Source: an uncultured Acetatifactor sp.
Lineage (GTDB): Bacteria > Bacillota > Clostridia > Lachnospirales > Lachnospiraceae
Assembly (NCBI GenBank): GCA_947631715.1
Contig: CANRMK010000172.1
Coordinates: 1 to 5,556, forward strand
Direction: 5' to 3'
Length of the DNA: 5,556 bases
Below the pieces are notes generated by a model, which saw nothing but the letters and a program-made list of their open reading frames with translations, was not told where the DNA came from and did no database searches. The translations under genes were made by a program, and so were the position numbers. Positions 1 to 5,556 of the stretch are shown piece after piece. Every line of letters starts with the position of its first letter. The stretch's first letter is position 1.

Positions 1-2177
1 TCTCTCCCGTTATACTGAATGGAAGCATTGTCCAGCACCATAGTGTAATATACATTTTCCACGGTGTCCTTTGCCCCCAGCTTCATTCCCCGGACGCCAA
101 CGGCATTCTTTTTCTTCTCCGGAATCTCCTCCACGGAAAAGCGCAGGAAATATCCCTCCTTTGTCTGCAGCACGATGCTTCTCTGCTCCGACAGCGCCGC
201 CACGCTCACTACCCTGTCGCCCTCGGCAAGCTTCGTGGCCGCCACCGTCCTCTTGGACACGTCAAACTCCCCGCCGTCCACCAGCTTCATCATGGACTGG
301 GCCGTCACAAATACCACCTGTCTGACGTTCAGCTCTGTCTGGCTCGTCACATAGACAATCTGCTCTTTCCCGGAATCAAAGTTGCTGATATTGTCAAGGG
401 GCGTTCCCTTATCCCGGAATTTTCCGAAAGGAATGTCCGACATCTTAATGGTATGGAGCTGCCCCGTGTCGGTAAAGACGCAGACCTTTCCCGTATTTCT
501 GCAGGAGAATACGAAACGGTTCTCCCCGTCCGCCGCCTCCCTGTTCCTGTCATAGGCAGCGCTGTCTATGGTCTTCACATAGCCGAACCGGTCCACCAGC
601 ACATAGAGATCCGTCTCCTCCACCTCTTTCTCTTTATAGACGGCCTCCTCTGCATTCTCAATGGCAGTGCGGCGTTTTCTGCCGTATTCTTTCCTGTATT
701 CGTCCAGCTCGTTCATAATGACCTGGGCCATGGAATCCCGCCGCTCTAATATGTCCTCATAGCGGTAGATGTTGGCCATGGTCTCCTCATGTTCGTTGAT
801 CAGCGCCTCGATCTCCAGCCCGATCAGCTTATACAGCCGCATGTCTAAAATGGCGTTGGCCTGCTTCTCTGTGAATCTCAGCTGTGCGGCCATGATCTTT
901 GACTCCTTGGTCTTGAACTTAATGCCGTCGATCTTGCCCTCCACCAGGCAGGCCTTTGCCATGTTCCGGTCCTTTGAGCCCCGCAGGATCTCTATGATCA
1001 GGTCGATCACATTGCAGGCCTTGATCAGTCCCTCCTGAATCTCTCTGCGCTCCGTCTCTTTCGCAAGGAGGTTCTGATATTTTCTGGCAGCCACCTGATA
1101 CTGGAAGTCAACCACGGCCTTAAGGATCTGCCTTAACCCCATGGTCTCCGGTCTTCCCTCTGAGATGGCCAGCATGTTCACGCCAAAGGTGTCCTCCAGC
1201 CGTGTCTTCTTATAGAGGAGGTTTACAAAATTCTCCGGGTCCGCGTCTTTCTTAAGCTCTATGACGATGCGGATCCCGTCCTTGGAGGACTGGTTCGAGA
1301 TGTCAACCACGTCCTGGGTCTTCTTGGTCTCCACCAAAGCCGCCACGTCCGAAAGGAACTTTGCGATGCCGGAGCCGATCATGGTGTACGGGATCTCCGT
1401 GATCACCACATTTGTCCTGCCGCCCTTGAGACTTTCGAACTCCACCTTTCCCCGTATTTTGACCCTGCCAGTGCCGGTCTCATAGATCTCCAGCAGCTCG
1501 TCCTTGTTCGTGACGATGCCGCCGGTGGGGAAATCCGGCCCTTTCAGATACCGCATCAGCTCCCTTGTGGAAATATTCTCATTCTGCATAAAGGCCTTCA
1601 CGGCGTCTATGACCTCACAGAGATTGTGAGGGGGCGTGCTGGTGGTCATGCCCACCGCAATGCCCTCGGAGCCGTTCACCAGGAAGTTGGGGATCTTCAC
1701 CGGAAGCACTACCGGCTCTTTCTCCGTCTCGTCAAAGTTGGGGGTAAAGTCCACCACGTCCTTGTCAAGATCCCCGAGAAAGACCTCCTGGGTCACTTTC
1801 TGGAGCCTGGCCTCCGTATAACGCATGGCGGCCGCCCCGTCTCCCTCAATGTTGCCGAAGTTGCCGTGGCCGTCGATGAGGGCAAGCCCTTTCTTGAAAT
1901 CCTGGCTCATGACCACAAGGGAGTCATAGATGGAGCTGTCGCCGTGGGGGTGGTATTTACCCATGGTATCGCCCACGATCCTGGCGCTCTTTCTGTAGGG
2001 GCGATCCCATCTGATTCCCAGCTCATACATGTCATAGAGGACTCTCCGCTGCACGGGCTTTAAGCCGTCCCGCACATCGGGCAGGGCCCTGGCAATGATC
2101 ACGCTCATGGCGTAATCGATGAAAGCCTTCTGCATCTCCTCCGAATATTCCGTTCTGATGATCCTGCTGTCTTCCAT
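1..2177 (-). CDS. parC: Type IIA DNA topoisomerase subunit A (ParC/GyrA family), probably topoisomerase IV subunit A; C-terminus cut by window edge
   Basis: This is the DNA breakage-reunion subunit of a type IIA topoisomerase. It cuts both strands of one duplex through a tyrosine-phosphodiester bond and works as an A2B2 complex with the ParE/GyrB-type subunit encoded just upstream. The frame is open from ATG at 2177 to the left edge, giving 725 residues. Visible landmarks are the N-terminal DYAMSVIIARALPDVRDGLK (21-40), the winged-helix QRDR segment GKYHPHGDSSIYD (73-85), and the catalytic Arg119-Tyr120 in MRYTEARLQ. The C-terminal beta-pinwheel starts near residue 520 and includes GVRGMKL (694-700). 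No GyrA box (QRRGGKG type) is seen where blade 1 should carry it (about residues 545-585), which favours ParC over GyrA. The start is set by the conserved N-terminus. An AGGA lies 13 nt upstream, inside the end of the preceding gene, whose stop is only 6 bp away, so translational coupling is likely. Typical relatives are not much longer, so probably only a short tail is missing. The family is certain; ParC versus GyrA is less so. Confidence 0.93.
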   Translation of the reverse strand, partial: MEDSRIIRTEYSEEMQKAFIDYAMSVIIARALPDVRDGLKPVQRRVLYDMYELGIRWDRPYRKSARIVGDTMGKYHPHGDSSIYDSLVVMSQDFKKGLALIDGHGNFGNIEGDGAAAMRYTEARLQKVTQEVFLGDLDKDVVDFTPNFDETEKEPVVLPVKIPNFLVNGSEGIAVGMTTSTPPHNLCEVIDAVKAFMQNENISTRELMRYLKGPDFPTGGIVTNKDELLEIYETGTGRVKIRGKVEFESLKGGRTNVVITEIPYTMIGSGIAKFLSDVAALVETKKTQDVVDISNQSSKDGIRIVIELKKDADPENFVNLLYKKTRLEDTFGVNMLAISEGRPETMGLRQILKAVVDFQYQVAARKYQNLLAKETERREIQEGLIKACNVIDLIIEILRGSKDRNMAKACLVEGKIDGIKFKTKESKIMAAQLRFTEKQANAILDMRLYKLIGLEIEALINEHEETMANIYRYEDILERRDSMAQVIMNELDEYRKEYGRKRRTAIENAEEAVYKEKEVEETDLYVLVDRFGYVKTIDSAAYDRNREAADGENRFVFSCRNTGKVCVFTDTGQLHTIKMSDIPFGKFRDKGTPLDNISNFDSGKEQIVYVTSQTELNVRQVVFVTAQSMMKLVDGGEFDVSKRTVAATKLAEGDRVVSVAALSEQRSIVLQTKEGYFLRFSVEEIPEKKKNAVGVRGMKLGAKDTVENVYYTMVLDNASIQYNGR

Positions 2178-2183
2178 ATATTT

Positions 2184-2519
2184 CTATCGTTCCTTTTCCT
2201 TTTCGGGGGCCGGCTCCTCCCCGTTCTTGTTCCGCCCTCCCCGGCAGGCAATCCCCACAGCCATCACGGCGGAAAAGATCACAACGACTGCGGTCACTGC
2301 AAGCCCCGCAAGGGGAAGCAATATGGTAAAGATCGGAAATCCGTGGCCCACAGCGTATCCCTGTTCTGCGATCTGCCGTTTCTCTGACACGTCAAAGATC
2401 AGAAGATCCACTCCGATCCCTATGGGGAACAGCGCCAGGTTGACCGCCAGTTGAATGGGAATCGCCAGCAGGAACCGGTAGGGGGATTTCTTTCTCTTTC
2501 GGGCTCCGGATCTTTCCAC
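2184..2519 (-). CDS. Small two-helix membrane protein of unknown function, between parE and parC
   Basis: I do not recognise a family for this 111-aa protein. It begins with a basic stretch (RKRKK at 7-11). A hydrophobic segment follows at about residues 16-42, then a short polar loop (43-60), a second hydrophobic segment (about 61-92), and a charged tail ending EKEKER. By the positive-inside rule both ends should be cytoplasmic, forming a helical hairpin in the membrane. The start is GTG at 2519, supported by a perfect AGGAGG at 2526-2531 with a 6-nt spacer; no better start is visible. It lies 24 bp after the parE stop and ends 6 bp before the parC start, so it belongs to the same operon, and its last codons carry the purine-rich sequence that could serve as the parC ribosome binding site. 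A role linked to topoisomerase IV is suggested only by position. Expression is well supported by the ribosome binding site and spacing; function is unknown. Confidence 0.82.
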   Translation of the reverse strand: MERSGARKRKKSPYRFLLAIPIQLAVNLALFPIGIGVDLLIFDVSEKRQIAEQGYAVGHGFPIFTILLPLAGLAVTAVVVIFSAVMAVGIACRGGRNKNGEEPAPEKEKER

Positions 2520-2525
2520 GGCGTA

Positions 2526-2531
2526 CCTCCT
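2526..2531 (-). promoter_or_regulatory. Ribosome binding site deciding the GTG start of the small membrane protein
   Basis: The minus strand reads AGGAGG followed by a 6-nt spacer (TACGCC) and GTG. This near-ideal Shine-Dalgarno fixes the non-ATG start at 2519 and argues that the small gene is really translated. It lies in the 24-bp gap after the parE stop codon. Confidence 0.85.
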
Positions 2532-2543
2532 GTTCCTTGCAAG

Positions 2544-4472
2544 TCACGCCTGCATATCCAGCTCCGCATCGTGGGCGTGGTCGTAGATGAACGCCTTGCG
2601 GGGCGGGACCTCAGAACCCATGAGGAGCTCCGTGATCTCGGTCGCCATGCGGGCGTCCTCTATCTCCACCTGCTTCATGCGGCGTGTCTCAGGGTTTAAA
2701 GTCGTTTCCCAGAGCTGCTCCGCATCCATCTCGCCTAACCCCTTGTAGCGCTGGAGGGTAAAGGCTCCCTTGTGGGTCTTTCTGTATTTTTCAAGGGCCT
2801 TGTCATCGTAAAGGTATTCTTCCTTTCCCTTGGCGGGCATTGCCTTGTACAGGGGCGGCATGGCGATATAGACGTGCCCCTCAAAGATCAGCTCCGGCAT
2901 AAAGCGGTAGAACAGCGTCAGCAAAAGAGTGGAAATATGGGCGCCGTCCACGTCCGCATCGGCCATGATCACGATTTTGTCATAGCGCAGCTTTGAAATG
3001 TCGAAGTCGTTGCCGTACCCCTCCGAAAAGCCGCACCCGAAAGCATTGATCATGGTCTTGATCTCCGCGTTTGCAAGCACCTTGTCGATGCTGGCTTTCT
3101 CCACGTTCAAGATCTTGCCCCGGATCGGCAGGATTGCCTGGTACATGCGGTTTCTGGCAGTCTTTGCGCTGCCCCCCGCGGAATCTCCCTCCACGATAAA
3201 AATCTCGCATTTGGACGGATCCCGGGACTCGCAGTTGGCCAGCTTTCCGTTGGAATCAAAAGAAAATTTCTGTTTCGTCAAAAGGTTGGTCTTGGCCCGC
3301 TCCTCGGTCTTACGGATCTTGGCCGCTTTTTCCGCACAGCCGATGATGTTCTTTAAGGTCTCCAGGTTCCGGTCAAAGATGCGCACTACCTCTTCTCCGG
3401 TGATCTTGCTGACTACCTTGGCGGCGTCCTGATTGTCCAGCTTTGTCTTGGTCTGGCCCTCGAACCTGGGATCCGGGTGCTTGATGGACACCACTGCGGT
3501 CATGCCGTTGCGCACGTCCGCGCCGGTAAAATTCACGTCTTTTTCTTTCAGGATCCCCAGCTCCCTGGCATAGGTGTTGATCACATTCGTGAACATGGTC
3601 TTGAACCCTGTCAGGTGGGTGCCTCCCTCAGAATTATAGATATTGTTGCAGAAGCCCAGCACATTCTCATGGAATTCGTTGATATACTGGAACGCCACCT
3701 CCACAGTGATCCCTTCACTCTCCCCGGTAAAGTAGATCACATCATGGATCGTCTCCTGGGACTTGTTCATGTCCTTGATATAGCCCGTGATGCCCTCGGG
3801 TTCATGGTACGTGACCGTCTCAGGCTCCTCTTTTCTAAGGTCCTTAAAAACGATCGTCAGATTGGGATTCAGATAGGCGGTCTCATGGAGACGGCTCTTC
3901 ACATCGTCCTCCTTGAATCTGGTCCTGTCAAAAATCGTGTCGTCCGGCAGGAAATTAATGGTGGTGCCTGTCTCCCGGGTCTTCCCTTTTACGGGAAGCA
4001 GCCCTTTCTCCAGTTCTACCACCGGATTGCCCCGCTCATATCTGTCCTCATAAATGAAGCCGCCGGTCTTTACCGTAACCGTAAGCCGTGTGGAAAGGGC
4101 ATTTACCACCGAGGAGCCCACCCCGTGCAGTCCTCCGCTGGTCTTATAGGCGCCGTTGTCGAACTTACCGCCCGCATGCAGCGTGGTGAACACCAGCCGC
4201 TCGGCGCTGATGCCCTTTTCGTGCATGTCCACGGGAATCCCTCTCCCGTTGTCGGAGACGGTGGCGGAACCGTCCTTTTCCAGCGTCACCGTGATCGTGT
4301 CGCAGAATCCTGCCAGATGTTCGTCCACGGAATTGTCCACGATCTCATAGATCAGATGGTTCAGGCCCTTTGTGGAAACGCTGCCGATATACATTCCGGG
4401 CCTTTTTCTTACCGCCTCTAACCCCTCCAGCACCATAATGCTGGAAGCGCTGTATTCATTCTTTCCTGCCAT
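2544..4472 (-). CDS. parE: Type IIA DNA topoisomerase subunit B (ParE/GyrB family), probably topoisomerase IV subunit B
   Basis: This is the ATPase and Toprim subunit of a type IIA topoisomerase. ATP binding closes the N-gate on the transported duplex, and the Toprim domain holds the Mg2+ used for DNA cleavage with the A subunit. The protein is complete at 642 aa. The GHKL ATPase domain (about 1-220) has Glu43 and Asn47 in YEIVDNSVDE, Asp74 in SDNGRGIP, Lys103 in HAGGKF and the lid motif GGLHGVG (113-119). The transducer domain (about 221-410) carries the QTK loop (340-342). The Toprim domain has Glu428 in EGDSAGGSAK and Asp505/507/509 in DADVD. The C-terminal part has RYKGLGEMD (575-583). 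The long insertion of proteobacterial GyrB is absent. Details such as PIRGKILNVEKA and DADVDGAHISTLLLTLFYR read more like GyrB than like typical ParE, so GyrB is the alternative name. The parC-type partner downstream, without a GyrA box, is the reason for calling it ParE. The ATG at 4472 fits the family N-terminus; AGGAG at 4486-4490 lies 13 nt upstream, a rather long spacer. Confidence 0.95.
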   Translation of the reverse strand: MAGKNEYSASSIMVLEGLEAVRKRPGMYIGSVSTKGLNHLIYEIVDNSVDEHLAGFCDTITVTLEKDGSATVSDNGRGIPVDMHEKGISAERLVFTTLHAGGKFDNGAYKTSGGLHGVGSSVVNALSTRLTVTVKTGGFIYEDRYERGNPVVELEKGLLPVKGKTRETGTTINFLPDDTIFDRTRFKEDDVKSRLHETAYLNPNLTIVFKDLRKEEPETVTYHEPEGITGYIKDMNKSQETIHDVIYFTGESEGITVEVAFQYINEFHENVLGFCNNIYNSEGGTHLTGFKTMFTNVINTYARELGILKEKDVNFTGADVRNGMTAVVSIKHPDPRFEGQTKTKLDNQDAAKVVSKITGEEVVRIFDRNLETLKNIIGCAEKAAKIRKTEERAKTNLLTKQKFSFDSNGKLANCESRDPSKCEIFIVEGDSAGGSAKTARNRMYQAILPIRGKILNVEKASIDKVLANAEIKTMINAFGCGFSEGYGNDFDISKLRYDKIVIMADADVDGAHISTLLLTLFYRFMPELIFEGHVYIAMPPLYKAMPAKGKEEYLYDDKALEKYRKTHKGAFTLQRYKGLGEMDAEQLWETTLNPETRRMKQVEIEDARMATEITELLMGSEVPPRKAFIYDHAHDAELDMQA

Positions 4473-4530
4473 ATTTTTTCAAGCACTCCTGTTTTATGTG
4501 TACTGCGGCCGTCATTGCTCCGCATTTACG

Positions 4531-4567
4531 TTTCTCTATTATACCATAGATTTTGTACATAACACAA
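4531..4567 (-). promoter_or_regulatory. Putative sigma-A-type promoter with extended -10 for the parE operon
   Basis: On the minus strand, TATAAT at 4538-4543 is a perfect -10 box. It is preceded by TGG, giving the extended -10 motif TGnTATAAT. A weak -35 candidate, TTGTGT (4562-4567), sits 18 bp upstream, with an AT-rich stretch (TTGTAGTTTTTTC) further up that could act as an UP element. Transcription would start near 4531, leaving a leader of about 58 nt before the parE ATG. No other promoter-like sequence of this quality precedes the operon. Confidence 0.72.
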
Positions 4568-4592
4568 GAAAAAACTACAAGATACAGATTTG

Positions 4593-4796
4593 AAAGGTAA
4601 CAGTTCAGCCCCACCGTTGTATTCAGCCCGGTAATGTCGATGTTCTCCCGGCAGACCGTTGGAGCACGTCGGCACTTGGCGAGGTATTTTCGAGCCTAGT
4701 ACCGTTACGTGCGGAACCGAGCGGAAGCGCGTCTGCCGGGAGAACATCGGCAGTACCGGGCGTGACTCGCAAGGGAAAGGCTGAACTGTTACCTTT
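4593..4796. repeat. 204-bp palindromic, MITE-like element with nested perfect inverted repeats
   Basis: The ends are perfect 18-bp inverted repeats: AAAGGTAACAGTTCAGCC at 4593-4610 and its reverse complement at 4779-4796. They extend by one wobble and one further pair to 4591/4798. Inside, a second perfect pair of 19 bp, CGATGTTCTCCCGGCAGAC (4638-4656) with 4731-4749, continues outward to 4626/4761 with only two non-Watson-Crick positions, making a stem of about 31 bp. The centre also pairs: GCACGT (4664-4669) with 4707-4712, and an imperfect stem 4670-4680 with 4694-4704. The whole segment therefore folds into one long interrupted hairpin in either strand's RNA. It is more GC-rich than its flanks and encodes no plausible protein. 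I see no clear target-site duplication. A non-autonomous mobile element (MITE) or a dispersed palindromic repeat is the most likely identity; a structured RNA is the alternative. Confidence 0.8.
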
Positions 4797-4937
4797 TACC
4801 GCATAATTTATACATATTGAGAAATCGCTCGAGCTTCTCGGCAGACAACTTAAATTTCCCCATTCAGTATTACGGTCTACCAATAATGTTACGCATGGTG
4901 TTCCTATATTGCGAAATCCCACCCGCACATACGACAG

Positions 4938-4978
4938 AACAGGGAATCCTGCAAAACGATAGGATTCCCTGTTTTTTT
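4938..4978 (+). terminator. Rho-independent terminator on the plus strand
   Basis: A perfect 13-bp stem (AACAGGGAATCCT at 4938-4950 with 4961-4973) encloses a 10-nt loop, and the T run extends from 4972 to 4978, overlapping the stem base. This is a textbook intrinsic terminator for plus-strand transcription, yet no plus-strand gene is recognisable upstream. Read on the minus strand, the same stem follows the LRR gene but is trailed only by TTCTGTCG, a poor U tract, so it would be at best a weak bidirectional terminator for that gene. Confidence 0.8.
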
Positions 4979-5029
4979 GATTCCGCTATCCTCTTTTTAT
5001 CGGACGGAGCCTTTCCCGCTCCGGTATCA

Positions 5030-5556
5030 CTATTGCTGTACGGTAACGCCCTCGTCAAAAGCATGTTCTCCAACAATGGCGCCGGAATTGGGAATGGTGA
5101 CACTGGTCAGATTTTTACAACCTTTAAAAGCACTTCCCCCGATTTCCGTTACGCTTCCCGGGATCGTCACGCTGGTCAGACTTCCACAGTAATAAAAAGC
5201 ACTTCCCCCGATCTTCGTCACTCCCTCCGGAATCGTCACGCTGGTCAGACTGCTACAGCTCTTAAAAGCACTTGCCCCGATTTCCGTTACGCTCCCCGGG
5301 ATCGTCAAGTTTGTCAAGTTGGAGCAGCCTTCAAAAGCATTCGCCCCAATCTTCGTTACCCCGTCTGCAATCGTCACGCTGGTCAGACTTCTACAGCTCT
5401 TAAAAGCACTTCCCCCGATTTCCGTTACGCTTCCCGGAATCGTCACGCTGGTCAGACTTCTACAGTTCTCAAAAGCATCCGTCCCAATTTCCGTTACACT
5501 CTCCGGAATCGTCACGCCGGTCAGATTGATACAGTCATAAAAAGCTCTTCCCCCGA
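5030..5556 (-). CDS. BspA-type leucine-rich-repeat protein (LRR_5), C-terminal part; N-terminus off the right edge
   Basis: The visible 174 residues consist of consecutive 23-residue repeats of the form TIPxSVTEIGxxAFxxCxxLTSV, the signature of the BspA / Treponema pallidum LRR family (Pfam LRR_5). Each repeat folds as a strand plus turn and stacks into a solenoid. Such proteins are usually exported, and some bind host or bacterial surface ligands, but nothing here shows the partner. One partial repeat, six full repeats and a degenerate last repeat (TIPNSGAIVGEHAFDEGVTVQQ region, 22 residues) are seen, ending at TAG 5030-5032. The final repeat loses the LTSV strand and probably caps the solenoid. 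No C-terminal membrane helix, sortase motif or surface-binding domain follows, so any export or anchoring signal must be N-terminal, outside the window. The frame stays open to the right edge, so the GTG at 5515 inside a repeat is not a real start. It is a separate transcription unit from the topoisomerase operon. Confidence 0.88.
   Translation of the reverse strand, partial: GGRAFYDCINLTGVTIPESVTEIGTDAFENCRSLTSVTIPGSVTEIGGSAFKSCRSLTSVTIADGVTKIGANAFEGCSNLTNLTIPGSVTEIGASAFKSCSSLTSVTIPEGVTKIGGSAFYYCGSLTSVTIPGSVTEIGGSAFKGCKNLTSVTIPNSGAIVGEHAFDEGVTVQQ
5033..5556. repeat. 69-bp tandem repeat array within the LRR gene
   Basis: About seven and a half copies of a 69-bp unit encode the 23-residue LRR repeats. 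Copies differ in identity. The units covering roughly 5125-5190 and 5398-5465 are almost identical over about 65 bp (only two differences noticed), while intervening copies have diverged, for example GVTKIG instead of SVTEIG. That pattern suggests recent duplication or gene conversion within the array, and makes copy number likely to vary between strains. The last copy next to the stop codon is the most degenerate. Confidence 0.85.

Larger units (their letters stand above)
4473..5029. other. Intergenic region of 557 bp between the LRR gene and the topoisomerase operon
   Basis: I see no convincing gene here. The parE leader and promoter occupy 4473-4567. A long palindromic element fills 4593-4796. 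The stretch 4797-4937 holds no recognised feature beyond a minus-strand 24-codon open frame (4789-4863, beginning MGKFKLSAEK) that lacks a Shine-Dalgarno and stops inside the palindrome's terminal repeat. A plus-strand terminator hairpin lies at 4938-4978. The remaining bases to 5029 are the 3' untranslated end of the LRR gene and include a weak 6-bp hairpin (5005-5010 with 5018-5023) without a T run. Confidence 0.7.

Noticed and set aside
1626..2063. A 145-codon open frame on the plus strand
   Set aside because: It is antisense to the conserved N-terminal part of parC, including the catalytic region, and reads as a by-product of that gene's codon bias.
3477..4421. A 314-codon open frame on the plus strand
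   Set aside because: It lies antisense to parE, whose protein is unmistakable over the whole stretch; the plus-strand translation has no recognisable domains and no good ribosome binding site.
4623..4928. A 101-codon minus-strand frame across the palindrome
   Set aside because: It runs through both arms of the inverted repeats, its composition is not protein-like, and it has no Shine-Dalgarno.
5005..5023. Hairpin just after the LRR stop codon as its terminator
   Set aside because: The stem is only 6 bp and no T run follows on the minus strand.
5030..5515. GTG at 5513-5515 as the start of a 161-aa LRR protein
   Set aside because: The same frame continues upstream with further LRR sequence (GRAFYDCINLTGV) to the window edge, and the GTG encodes the conserved valine of a repeat.
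5033..5556. Regular direct repeats as a CRISPR array
   Set aside because: The repeats are contiguous 69-bp coding units without unique spacers and translate into LRR_5 repeats.

Overview
The window looks like chromosomal DNA of a low-to-moderate-GC Firmicute, most likely a gut clostridium of the Lachnospiraceae type. This is inferred from the style of the type IIA topoisomerase pair, strong AGGAGG-type ribosome binding sites, an extended -10 promoter and a neighbouring BspA-like leucine-rich-repeat gene. No taxonomic marker such as rRNA is present, so the placement is an inference. All recognisable genes lie on the minus strand and are transcribed from right to left.

Layout. Positions 5030-5556 hold the 3' end of a gene for a BspA-type leucine-rich-repeat (LRR_5) protein, built from 23-residue (69-bp) tandem repeats; its 5' part lies beyond the right edge. 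Positions 4473-5029 are intergenic. From right to left they contain a strong hairpin-plus-T-run terminator oriented on the plus strand (4938-4978), about 140 bp with one suggestive 24-codon open frame, a striking 204-bp palindromic element with perfect 18-bp terminal and 19-bp internal inverted repeats (4593-4796), and the promoter and leader of the topoisomerase operon.

Positions 1-4472 form a compact three-gene operon. It starts with a complete ParE/GyrB-family subunit (642 aa), continues with a 111-aa two-helix membrane protein (GTG start, excellent Shine-Dalgarno), and ends with a ParC/GyrA-family subunit (725 residues visible, C-terminus cut by the left edge). The gaps are 24 and 6 bp, so the three proteins are probably co-transcribed and partly translationally coupled. 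The B and A subunits together make an A2B2 type IIA topoisomerase. The A subunit lacks a recognisable GyrA box, which favours topoisomerase IV (chromosome decatenation), although the B subunit's Toprim motifs read like GyrB.

The points most worth a second look are the unrecognised membrane protein inserted between the two topoisomerase genes, the large palindrome 25 bp upstream of the operon's putative -35 box, and the plus-strand terminator that has no visible plus-strand gene to serve.
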